A DNA stretch of 64,000 nt, taken from contig NZ_JOEV01000024.1 in assembly GCF_000721105.1 (NCBI RefSeq), positions 1 through 64,000 of the forward strand. Reading direction: 5' to 3'. This document shows, in pieces, positions 22,295 through 29,564 of this stretch. The notes beneath the pieces are model-generated. The model was not told the origin of the DNA. It made no database searches and worked only from the letters and a program-made list of their open reading frames with translations. Origin of the DNA: Streptomyces cellulosae. Its GTDB lineage: Bacteria; Actinomycetota; Actinomycetes; Streptomycetales; Streptomycetaceae. Position 1 is the stretch's first letter, and every line of letters begins with the position of its first letter. The translations under genes were made by a program, and so were the position numbers.

Positions 22295-22450
22295 ATGACC
22301 ATGGTGAAGGACATCGATGTCCGCGGCATGCAGCACTGTGAGACGACGGCGCTGGGTGTACTGCCAGGAACCTGTCCGCCACACTCGGTCTCGAGCCGGT
22401 GGTCGAGGAGACCACCCCCTCCGCGCAGGGCATGGCAGAACGTGGCGGCC
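22295..22450 (+). pseudogene. BtrH N-terminal-domain-like gene fragment
   Basis: An ATG at 22295 with AGGAGGAA upstream starts MTMVKDIDVRGMQHCETTA, resembling the N terminus of BtrH-type proteins, where the HC is the catalytic cysteine region. After ALGVL the frame breaks. A shifted frame continues as NLSATLGLEPVVEETTPSAQ, in keeping with the same family. The gene is then lost. Intact members are about 330 residues. Confidence 0.5.
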
Positions 22451-22621
22451 CCCATCGACGCCGGTCGGCGCAAGTTGTCGTCGGCCGCACCACGCTGATC
22501 GTCCTGGCCGTACTCCGTCACGGGCGAAGCCGGCATCGGCGCGATCGCCGACCTTGGCTTCCTCGGCCTCGACGACGCCCCCGACAACCCGGTGAAGGGG
22601 GACGCTTCGCGCGTCAGTCAG

Positions 22622-23398
22622 TCACTTGTAGATCTTGCCGGGCTCGGCCTTGGCCGGAGCGAGCAGCTGGGAGACGGTCACGAAGGCGTAGCCCTGCTTG
22701 CTGAGCGCCTTCAGGATGGAAGGCATGGCCGGCACGGTGCCCTTGTGCAGCGGGTGGAGCAGGATGATCCCGTCGCGGCCGGCGCCCGCCAGTACGCGCT
22801 CGGTGATCAGCGCGGTGTCGTCCGTCTCGTAGTCCTTCGCGGTCACCGTCCACAGCACCTGCGCCACCCCCAGTTCTTTCGAGACCTTGGAGACGCGGTC
22901 GTCGGTGCGGCCCTGGGGCGGGCGCATCAGCGTCGGCTCGCTGCCGGTGATGCTGGAGATGGCCCGTGCCGTGCGGCGCAGCTCGTCGCGGATCTGCGCA
23001 TCAGAGACCTCGGTCAGCACCGCGTGCGTCCAGGTGTGGTTCCCGATCTCGTGGCCGTCCTTGGCGATCCGCCGCACCACATCCGGGAACTTGTGGATGC
23101 GCCGGCCCTCAAGGAAGAACGTCGACGGCGCCTTGTAGTCCTTCAGGAGGTCCATCAGTCGGTCGGTGGGTTCGCCCGGGTTGCCGTCGAAGGTGAGCGC
23201 GATGCACTTGGCCTTCCGGCAGTCCACCTGTTCCGACGATAACTCTGCTCTGGACGCGGCCCGGTCACGTTCCTTGCGCGGGGAGAGCGTCTCCATCTTG
23301 TTCGCCTGGATGACCATGACGACGGTCACCGCCACGACCGCCACCACGGCCAGGGTCAGGAGTATGAGTAGGTGAGGCCGCCTCTTCAGGATCTTCAT
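22622..23398 (-). CDS. Membrane-anchored polysaccharide deacetylase (NodB domain), atypical metal motif
   Basis: A 258-residue protein with one N-terminal membrane anchor (residues 9-31) and an extracellular NodB domain from about 62. Conserved parts are IALTFD, the HTWTH metal motif (SxxH-type position), RPPQG and LLHPLH. Motif 1, usually TFDDGP, reads TFDGNP, so the second Asp, normally a metal ligand, is missing. The enzyme may be weak, use a different metal geometry, or serve as a binding protein. Codon 53 (23240-23242) is TTA, which predicts bldA-dependent translation. Substrates of the family are chitin, peptidoglycan or other N-acetylated glycans. Confidence 0.85.
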   Translation of the reverse strand: MKILKRRPHLLILLTLAVVAVVAVTVVMVIQANKMETLSPRKERDRAASRAELSSEQVDCRKAKCIALTFDGNPGEPTDRLMDLLKDYKAPSTFFLEGRRIHKFPDVVRRIAKDGHEIGNHTWTHAVLTEVSDAQIRDELRRTARAISSITGSEPTLMRPPQGRTDDRVSKVSKELGVAQVLWTVTAKDYETDDTALITERVLAGAGRDGIILLHPLHKGTVPAMPSILKALSKQGYAFVTVSQLLAPAKAEPGKIYK

Positions 23399-23509
23399 CC
23401 CTAGGAGAAGATTTCAGCGCCGGAAGGGTTGCCCAGCGGCCTCGATAGTGAGGCAGGCCACATGTGCAGCGCGTTTCAAGTGCGCTGCGGCGCCACCTCG
23501 GCTTGCGCC

Positions 23510-23735
23510 GTTGGCCACACCGACGCCGCAGCCGCGGGCACCAACGTCTACCGAGTCGCCGGACTCGGCTGCATCGGCATGCTCGCAGGCGCCGCCGTCC
23601 TCGGCTGGTTGACCCACCTCGTGACCCTCAACCACACCTTCCTGCTGCACCCTGTTCCGCGAGACCACCACTGTTGCGGCCGGCATCCTGCGCCCCGCTC
23701 CGGACCGGCCACGCACCGTCGAGCTGACCTCCTGA
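23510..23735 (+). pseudogene. MFS transporter C-terminal fragment, frameshifted
   Basis: VGHTDAAAAGTNVYRVAGLG, then IGMLAGAAVLGWLTHLVTLN, is the end of an MFS exporter. After HTFLL the frame shifts, and the rest reads TTTVAAGILRPAPDRPRTVE to the TGA at 23733-23735. Everything before the last two helices is absent. The end of the fragment runs into three tandem copies of TGACCTCC. Confidence 0.65.
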
Positions 23736-24389
23736 CCTCCTGACCTCCTCACGGCCTGCGTGGCGCGGCCCGACCACGTGCCGCGCAGGCTGTGGCGAGC
23801 GTCACGAGAGTCTTCCGGGGCCGTTGCGTACGCTGATTGACGCCATTCGTGGGGGACACCTCCGGGGACGTGAGGTCGACCCCGGGAGTCCTCCCGAAAC
23901 CTGCTTACCGTCAGAGAAGTCAGTCTTCGGTCAGCGTGGGCCCTGAGAAACCTGGCGGCGCTTGCTGAACCTCCGCCCGCTACACAGACGTGGTGCTGGG
24001 TTCCCGACGCCGGCACGGAAGATTCGATACTCGGCCCGACAGCTCGCCCACGACATGGGGTCCTTCTTCGAGTGCTCCGAGTGCTCCGAGGTGCTCCGGG
24101 CCGTCGAGGAACACGGCTGTCGCGGGGCGGCACGATCTTCCCCGAATGGTCGCTGGTCGGCAGCCTACTTGGGATCGCCTGAGCCGGAACCGGTTTCTCG
24201 CCGCGACGGTGAACCCGTGCCCGGCCCCGTGCGCGTCCGATACCAGGCGGGGCCCGCGGATCACCGACTGAGGCGTCAATTCAATTTGACGGCATCGCTG
24301 GTTCGGGCGCACAGGGGTGACCCCGTGCTTAGCCGGTGCATCTCCAGAGAAGGATCATTTCGACAACACGCTCCCGAAAGGACCAATTC
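23736..24389. other. 654-bp stretch without a gene
   Basis: No frame has a supported start, consistent third-position GC and a recognisable product. The last part, around 24370-24385, carries the SD GAAAGGA of the next gene. The rest shows nothing definable. Confidence 0.4.
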
Positions 24390-24698
24390 ATGTGCTGCGC
24401 CCGTGTCTTCATGCTCGCTGCCGCCGGTGCGCTGCTCGCGGCAAGCGCCGCCACCGGCACCGCTGTCGCGGCGGAAGAGGGCGACGTTGTGGTGTTCAGT
24501 ACGGAAGTTGCCCCCCTGGCTGAGTATCACGATCCGCACGGGTGTCAAAAGCTTCCGCCCGACGCGCATGTACTGACGAACCACACCGATCGTCCGGTCA
24601 CCATCTACGCCGACCCGTTCTGTCTGACTCCTGGGCTTACCGTGCAGCCCGGATACGGCTCGCACGTGGCGCCCGGCAGCGGCAGTTTCTCCGCCTGA
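24390..24698 (+). CDS. Small secreted protein
   Basis: A 102-residue precursor. Residues 1-28 are a signal peptide (hydrophobic core MLAAAGALLAASAATGTA, cleavage likely near AVA-AEE). The mature part, about 74 residues, contains two cysteines (HGCQKLP and ADPFCLTPG) able to form a disulfide and a Gly/Ser-rich end. ATG 24390 follows GAAAGGA at a good distance. I do not recognise a named family; similar small extracellular proteins are common in streptomycetes. It lies 48 bases upstream of the nucleotide-sugar dehydrogenase on the same strand. Confidence 0.75.
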   Translation: MCCARVFMLAAAGALLAASAATGTAVAAEEGDVVVFSTEVAPLAEYHDPHGCQKLPPDAHVLTNHTDRPVTIYADPFCLTPGLTVQPGYGSHVAPGSGSFSA

Positions 24699-24746
24699 GC
24701 CACAGCTGTTCCCGTTCAGCCCCCACACTCAGGAGAACATACGCAC

Positions 24747-26005
24747 ATGGCCGCCGATCTCGTCGTCATCGGGCTGGGGCATGTCGGGCTGCCGCTCTCC
24801 AGCGCCGCGGTCGCGGCCGGATTGGCGACCGTGGGGTACGACGTGTCCGGCACGGTGGTGTCCGGACTCGCCGCAGGCAGTTCCCATGTCGGCGGCGTCC
24901 TCGACGCCGAGGTCGCGGTCATGCTGGACGCGGGATTTCATGCCACGACCGACCCAGCGGTCCTGGACGGCGCGCAGACCGTGGTGATCTGTGTGCCGAC
25001 CGGACTCACACCGGAGGGCTTACCCGACCTGTCCGCGGTGGAGGACGCAGCCCGGGCCGTCGCCGCCCGGCTGCGCCCCGGCATGCTGATCGTCCTGGAG
25101 TCCACCAGCTATCCCGGCACCACGGAGGACGTCGTGCGGCCGCTGCTGGAGCACGGCAGCGGGCTGCAGGCCGGCGCGGACTTCCACCTGGCGTATTCGC
25201 CACAGAGCATTGATCCCGGCAACGAGACGTGGACCATCCGCAACACGCCGAAGGTCGTGAGCGGTTGCAGCGCTCTGTGCGCCAAGTACGCCGTCGCGTT
25301 CTACTCCCGGTTCGTCGACCACCTCGTCGTCGCCCGCGGCACGCGGGAGGCGGAGATGGCCAAACTCCTCGAAAACACCTACCGGTACGTCAACATGGCC
25401 CTGGTCGACGAAGCGGCGCTGTTCTGCCACGAGACCGGCATCGACATCTGGGACGTGCTGCACTGCGCCGCGTCGAAGCCGTTCGGCTTCGCACCCTTCA
25501 GGCCCGGACCCGGTGTCGGCGGGCACTGCGTTCCCGTCACCCCCGCCATCTCGCCGCGCGGGCCGAATCCCAGGGCTTCGCCTTCCATACGCCGGCAGCC
25601 GCACACGAGGTCCTCGGCCGTATGCCGAACCATGTCGTGGACCGAGTGCCTGCCCTGCTCACCGAGGTCCGGGGCCGCCCTGAGGGCGCACGCGCCCTGC
25701 TGCTCGGAATCACCTACAAAGCGGATGTGGCCGATGTCCGCCAGATGCCGGCGCACCCGGTGGCGGCAGGACTGCTCGCCGCAGGTGCCGAGGTGTCCTA
25801 CCACGACCCGTACATAGCCGAGTTCACTGTCGGCGGCCGGTCATTGCCGCGCGCCGAAAACCTCCAGGAAGCCATGGCCGAGGCCGATGTGGCGATCCTG
25901 TTGCAGGACCACGCCTGTTACGCCAGGGAGGCACTGGGCCAGGCTCGCTGCGCCCTGCTCGACACCCGCGGCAAGGCCGTGGGCAGCCGGGTCACCCTTC
26001 TCTGA
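24747..26005 (+). pseudogene. Nucleotide-sugar dehydrogenase (UDP-ManNAcDH/UDP-GlcDH family), one-base frameshift
   Basis: The first 264 codons encode the NAD domain (LVVIGLGHVGLPLSSAAVAA), the middle helix with EMAKLLENTYRYVNMALVDE and the active-site loop GVGGHCVPV with its catalytic Cys. At about 25538 a single G is missing, where GTCGACCCC is expected and GTCACCCCC is present. The correct frame then resumes, from HLAARAESQGFAFHT through LLLGITYKADVADVRQMPAH and EADVAILLQDHACY to TGA 26005. Family members make UDP-sugar uronates for surface glycans. The lesion could be real or a sequencing error, since both halves are otherwise well conserved. Codon 92 is TTA. Confidence 0.85.
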
Positions 26006-26012
26006 TCCCCGC

Positions 26013-26116
26013 GCACCGGCCTGAGCTGGTGCCTCCCCGCGCCGGCCTGAGCCGGCGTCTCCCCTTGCCGGCCGTCGCCGGCCCCAGAGCCCGCGCAGCG
26101 GTACCGCCCTGCGCGG
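26013..26116. terminator. Array of four consecutive hairpins
   Basis: Four stems follow each other. They are GCACCGGC/GCTGGTGC (26013-26032, loop ctga), CGCCGGC/GCCGGCG (26040-26057, loop ctga), GCCGGC/GCCGGC (26067-26082) and CCGCGCAG/CTGCGCGG (26091-26116). The first two look like a duplicated unit of about 27 bp. They begin 8 bases after the dehydrogenase stop and probably end its transcript. Confidence 0.6.
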
Positions 26117-26202
26117 TCGCGGCCCTGCCCAGGTGCCGCGGTCCGTCATCCACCCGACACCACCCGACACCATCGGACACCGTCCGAGACTAGGAGAGAC
26201 AC

Positions 26203-26733
26203 ATGAGCACCGCTGTCGCCAACGACCGCCTGGTGAAGCGCTTCGAGAAGTGGGACACCGACGGCAACGGCGTCCTGGAGGCGAGCGACTTCCAGGGCGA
26301 AGCCGCCCGGATCGCCCAGAACCTCGGCAAGAGCGCCGACTCCCCGGAGGTGCAGGAGCTCCACAGCGCCTTCCAGGGGCTGTACGAGCACCTCGCCCAG
26401 AAGGCCGGCGTCCCCGGTGGCGCCATCAGCCGGGAGCAGTTCCTCGCCGCCACGGGTGAGTTGCTGTTCAAGGAGGGTGAGGCGAGCTTCAACCGCGCGC
26501 TCTCTCCCATCGTGAAGGCGCTGATCAGCCTGTGCGACGACAACCACGACGGCGAGATCGACGCCCGTGAGTTCCAGGCCTGGTTGTCCGCCGTCGGCGT
26601 GCCGGTCTCCCAGGCCGGACAGATGTTCCAGAAGGTGGACAGGAACGGCGACGGAAAGCTGTCCGAGGACGAACTGCTGCAGGTCGTCCGTGACTTCCAC
26701 TTCGGCCGCCTGGAGGTCGACCTGCTCGGCTGA
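26203..26733 (+). CDS. Calerythrin-like EF-hand calcium-binding protein
   Basis: A 176-residue cytoplasmic protein with a four-EF-hand layout. Loop 1 DTDGNGVLEASDF (about 18-30), loop 3 DDNHDGEIDAREF (about 111-123) and loop 4 DRNGDGKLSEDEL (about 146-158) keep the Asp/Asn/Gly/Glu ligands. Loop 2 (around 68-80) is degenerate, as in calerythrin and CabC-type proteins of actinomycetes. These buffer or sense calcium and affect spore germination and aerial growth in Streptomyces. ATG 26203 follows AGGAGA. It is alone, closed by two strong hairpins. Confidence 0.93.
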   Translation: MSTAVANDRLVKRFEKWDTDGNGVLEASDFQGEAARIAQNLGKSADSPEVQELHSAFQGLYEHLAQKAGVPGGAISREQFLAATGELLFKEGEASFNRALSPIVKALISLCDDNHDGEIDAREFQAWLSAVGVPVSQAGQMFQKVDRNGDGKLSEDELLQVVRDFHFGRLEVDLLG

Positions 26734-26754
26734 CCTGCCGGAGCGGCAGCTGTG

Positions 26755-26830
26755 ACCCGGGTGGGCGACCACCCGGGTTCCACGGCCACCGGATGGCGCC
26801 GCCCGTTCAGCGGGCCGGCGCCATCCGGTG
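26755..26830. terminator. Two back-to-back strong hairpins after the EF-hand gene
   Basis: The first is ACCCGGGTGG-gcga-CCACCCGGGT (26755-26778, perfect 10-bp stem). The second pairs 26787-26801 with 26816-26830 perfectly (15 bp) and adds an inner CCCG/CGGG stem. Together they give a very stable terminator pair between the convergent EF-hand gene and the metabolite cluster. Confidence 0.75.
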
Positions 26831-26886
26831 CGCGACCGCTGGTCCGAGGAATTGCCCGTCGGTTTGTGCGCAAGCGCTGTCCGGAA

Positions 26887-26977
26887 CCGCCTCTGCGGAG
26901 GTCGCTGCAGAACCCGCATCTGCGGATGCCCGCATCGGAGACCGCTCTGCGGACCCTTCCGGAAACCGCTTCGCGGA
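26887..26977. repeat. Four iterated CCGC-(n)TCTGCGGA mini-hairpins
   Basis: CCGCCTCTGCGGA (26887), CCGCATCTGCGGA (26914), CCGCTCTGCGGA (26942) and CCGCTTCGCGGA (26966) recur every 24-28 bases. Each can fold into a CCGC/GCGG mini-stem. They lie downstream of both convergent genes, just before the cluster's last leftward stop at 26985. Confidence 0.55.
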
Positions 26978-26984
26978 TTGCCCT

Positions 26985-27431
26985 TCAGGCACCGGGCGTC
27001 GCGGGAGCCGTGCCGCGGTTCCCGGCCCGGCCCTGGACGAAGGTGACGACGGACTCCGGCCGCAGGCCCAGGTCCCGGCCGCTGACCGGACGCGCCGCGT
27101 GGATCAGGATGTTGTAGTGGTTCGGAAGATGACAGGCGTCGAAGCCGAGCACCGTGCCGACCGTCGTGTCCCCGATCCGCACCAGGTCACCCCGGTCGAT
27201 CACACCGCCACACAACAGCTCGGCGAAGCCCAGGAAACCCACCCGGTCGATCCGGGCACCGGAGCGTGGGTCCCACTGGTCGGTGGTGACCAATTCGTGC
27301 ACCTCGCCCCGGCGTACGCAGCGTGCCGCGTGCTCCTCCAGCCGCATGCCGCGGTCCGTGCGGCGGTGCACGAGCACCTTCACCAGTGATCCGCGCACCA
27401 CGCGCTTCGGGCCGTCCTCCGCCGGATTCAC
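26985..27431 (-). CDS. Uncharacterised 148-aa cluster protein (possibly DUF6917)
   Basis: Starts at GTG 27431, which overlaps the stop of the upstream oxidoreductase (GTGA), so translation is coupled. The longer open frame beyond this is antisense shadow. The sequence is beta-rich: VVRGSLVKVLVHRRTDRGM, then RCVRRGEVHELVTTDQWD, GGVIDRGDLVRIGDTTVGTV, GFDACHLPNHYNILIHA and SVVTFV. HLPNHYNI and the His/Asp-rich centre look like ligand-contacting segments. I recall DUF6917 as a possible family but cannot confirm it. As the last gene of the leftward operon it is probably an accessory enzyme of the pathway. Confidence 0.75.
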   Translation of the reverse strand: MNPAEDGPKRVVRGSLVKVLVHRRTDRGMRLEEHAARCVRRGEVHELVTTDQWDPRSGARIDRVGFLGFAELLCGGVIDRGDLVRIGDTTVGTVLGFDACHLPNHYNILIHAARPVSGRDLGLRPESVVTFVQGRAGNRGTAPATPGA

Positions 27432-28378
27432 CGGTCCGCCTCTGCTGCCGTCGCATGCGGTGCGGGCCGGGCACAGCGATAGGCCGCCTCGACCAGTTCC
27501 AGCGCCGGCAGGCCGCCGTGCGCCCCCGGGCCGACCGGGGCACCGGTGCGGACCAGCGCGGCGAACTCGGTGAGGATCGCCTCGTACTCGTGCCACAGCG
27601 ACGCCTTGAAGCCGGTGTGTCCGGTCAGCATGTCGGCGTGCAGCACCTCTCCGCCGGCCAACTCCACCTCGAGGTCCTTGCGTTCCCCGGGGTACGACCA
27701 GTCCAGCTCGACCGAGGCCGTGGTTCCCGTGCGGCCACGCAGGCGGATCATCGCCTGACGGTCGACGCCGGAGCCGTCCCGCTGGATCTCGCAGCCGATG
27801 ACGGCGAGTTCACCGAGCAGCAACCGCACCAGGTCGAGGGCGTTGGGACCGTTGTCGGACACACAGCCGCCGCCGCAGCGGGCCGGGTCCAGGTACCAGT
27901 CCTCACCGCCGAGGTGCTCCTCGATGCGCTCCAGATAGCGCACCCGCACGGAGCGGATCTCCCGGCCCGTCGTCCGGTGCACCAGTGCGCGGACGGCGTC
28001 GTTGTAGCGGCGGTGGAACGCCGTCATCAGCGGGACTCCGCCGCGCTGTGCCAGCTCCACCAGCAGGGACCCCTGGGCTGGGGTCAGGGCGAGGGGCTTC
28101 TCGACGCAGACCGGGACGCCGACGGCCAGGGCGTCCCGGCACAGGGGCAGGTGCACGTCGTTGGGCACGGCCACGACGAGGGCGTCCGGTCGCGCCCGGT
28201 CCAGCAGTGTGCGGAGGTCGCTGAAGCGTGCCGCCCGGCCGGGGAATTGCTCCAGGGCCTCGGCACGGGCGTCGCACACGGCGGTCAGCTGCCACTCGGA
28301 CAGCCGTTCCGCGGCGGCCAGGTAGTAGGGGGAGATGGCGCCGAGACCGACGACGCCGAGCCGCAGGGGTCGGGTCAT
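27428..28378 (-). CDS. Gfo/Idh/MocA-family oxidoreductase 1
   Basis: A 316-residue NAD(P)-dependent sugar or cyclitol oxidoreductase. The N-terminal Rossmann domain opens with LGVVGLGAISPYYLAAAERL. The conserved VCVEKPLALT (the E-K-P motif, catalytic Lys) is at about 93-102, and the C-terminal alpha/beta domain has MTAFHRRYNDAVRALV and the GGGCVSDNGPNALDLVRLLL block that replaces the usual GGG-x-H-x-x-D-x region. Its ATG overlaps the stop of the Ldh-type gene and its stop overlaps the next start, so it is in the middle of a coupled operon. It likely oxidises a ring hydroxyl before transamination. Confidence 0.9.
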   Translation of the reverse strand: MTRPLRLGVVGLGAISPYYLAAAERLSEWQLTAVCDARAEALEQFPGRAARFSDLRTLLDRARPDALVVAVPNDVHLPLCRDALAVGVPVCVEKPLALTPAQGSLLVELAQRGGVPLMTAFHRRYNDAVRALVHRTTGREIRSVRVRYLERIEEHLGGEDWYLDPARCGGGCVSDNGPNALDLVRLLLGELAVIGCEIQRDGSGVDRQAMIRLRGRTGTTASVELDWSYPGERKDLEVELAGGEVLHADMLTGHTGFKASLWHEYEAILTEFAALVRTGAPVGPGAHGGLPALELVEAAYRCARPAPHATAAEADR

Positions 28379-29502
28379 CGCGGGCTCCCGGGGCCGTCAA
28401 GGAGACCGAGGGCGGTCAGTTCCGCGTGGAGGTGCGGGGGCAGGGGGATGCCGTGGCGGCGGCGCTCGGCGGCGAGTTCCGCCTCCCGCCAGCCCGGATA
28501 GCGCACTGACTGCCCGCCGGGCACCGGCGGGCAGTCGACGAGCGTGCCGAACAGGGACCGGGTCACGGCGGCCACGTCCGCGTCGGGTCGCAGCACCTCC
28601 GGGGCGATCGTGAGGAGGAAGAAGCCGATGTCGTCGTCGGTGCCGCCTGCCCGGCCGTCGCTTTCCAGTGCGGCGGGCGCGGGCCCCACGGCCGCGCCGG
28701 ACACCACGGCGGCCAGCAGTTCCACGGCGATGCCGAGCCCGTAGCCCTTGTGGACGCCGGTTTCGGCCGTGCCGCCCAGCCAGCGCAAAAAGGCCTCGCC
28801 GCGGTCGAAGGCGGACGGGTCGGTCACCGGGTCGCCCGCCGCGTCCTCCAGCCAGCCGACGGGCACCGGGGCGCCGCGGCGGGCGGCGACGCGGACCCGT
28901 CCGGTGGGCGCGACGGTGGTGCTCATGTCCAGCAGGAACGGGTGTCCGTCGAGGGCCGGCGCGGCGACGCTCAGCGGGTTGGTGCCGAGCATCGCCACCG
29001 CACCGCCCGGGGGGCGCGCGATGCGCTGGCCGCCGCAGTTGCTCGCGACCACGCCGATCATCCCGGCGTGCGCGGCGCGTACGGCGTGGAAGCCTGCGCA
29101 CCCGAAGTGGGTGGCCCCGCGCACCGACACCAGTCCGACCCCGTGCCGGCCGGCCCGTGCCACGGCGTCGTCCATGGCCTCGGCCGCGGCCCACAGGCCC
29201 AGGGCGCGGCGGGCGTCGACGACCGCGCAGGCGCCCAGGTCGGTGAGCGTCTCCGGTTCGGCGCGGGGGTCGCAGCGGCCGGACTCCAGCAACGGCAGGT
29301 AGAGCCGGGTGAGGTTGAACACGCCGTGCGAGTCGAGCCCGGTCAGGTCGCCGTGGCACAGCGCGTCCGCGGCGAGCCGGGCCCGCGCGTCAGGGATGCC
29401 GTGGCCGGTGAACAGGCCGGTGAGCGCGGCATGCAGCTCCGCGTGGTCGACGAGGACGGGTGCGCGCTCGACCGCCGCTCGCGGGGCGGTGGGTGCCGTC
29501 AT
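28375..29502 (-). CDS. Malate/L-lactate-dehydrogenase-like (Ldh2) NAD(P) oxidoreductase
   Basis: A 375-residue enzyme of the Ldh2/YbiC/DlgD family, which has a fold unrelated to classical LDH. Key blocks are the helix ADALCHGDLTGLDSHGVFNL (catalytic His in DSHG), RGATHFGCAGFHAV, GGQRIARPPGGAVAMLGTNP, the LDMSTTVAPTGRV nucleotide segment and ETGVHKGYGLGIAVELLAAV. ATG 29502 has AAGGA upstream. The long frame beyond it is antisense to other genes. Members reduce alpha-keto acids or imines or oxidise hydroxy acids. In this operon it probably performs one redox step on the core intermediate. Confidence 0.9.
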   Translation of the reverse strand: MTAPTAPRAAVERAPVLVDHAELHAALTGLFTGHGIPDARARLAADALCHGDLTGLDSHGVFNLTRLYLPLLESGRCDPRAEPETLTDLGACAVVDARRALGLWAAAEAMDDAVARAGRHGVGLVSVRGATHFGCAGFHAVRAAHAGMIGVVASNCGGQRIARPPGGAVAMLGTNPLSVAAPALDGHPFLLDMSTTVAPTGRVRVAARRGAPVPVGWLEDAAGDPVTDPSAFDRGEAFLRWLGGTAETGVHKGYGLGIAVELLAAVVSGAAVGPAPAALESDGRAGGTDDDIGFFLLTIAPEVLRPDADVAAVTRSLFGTLVDCPPVPGGQSVRYPGWREAELAAERRRHGIPLPPHLHAELTALGLLDGPGSPR

Positions 29503-29564
29503 ACGGGATTCCTTACAGGGCGGGCCAGTTGTCTTCGAGGTCGTTCGGTTGGGGGTGCGGTGCT

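Noticed and set aside
26013..26977. Possible CRISPR-like array in the palindromic stretches
   Set aside because: Units are short inverted repeats with no constant spacer length and no cas genes.
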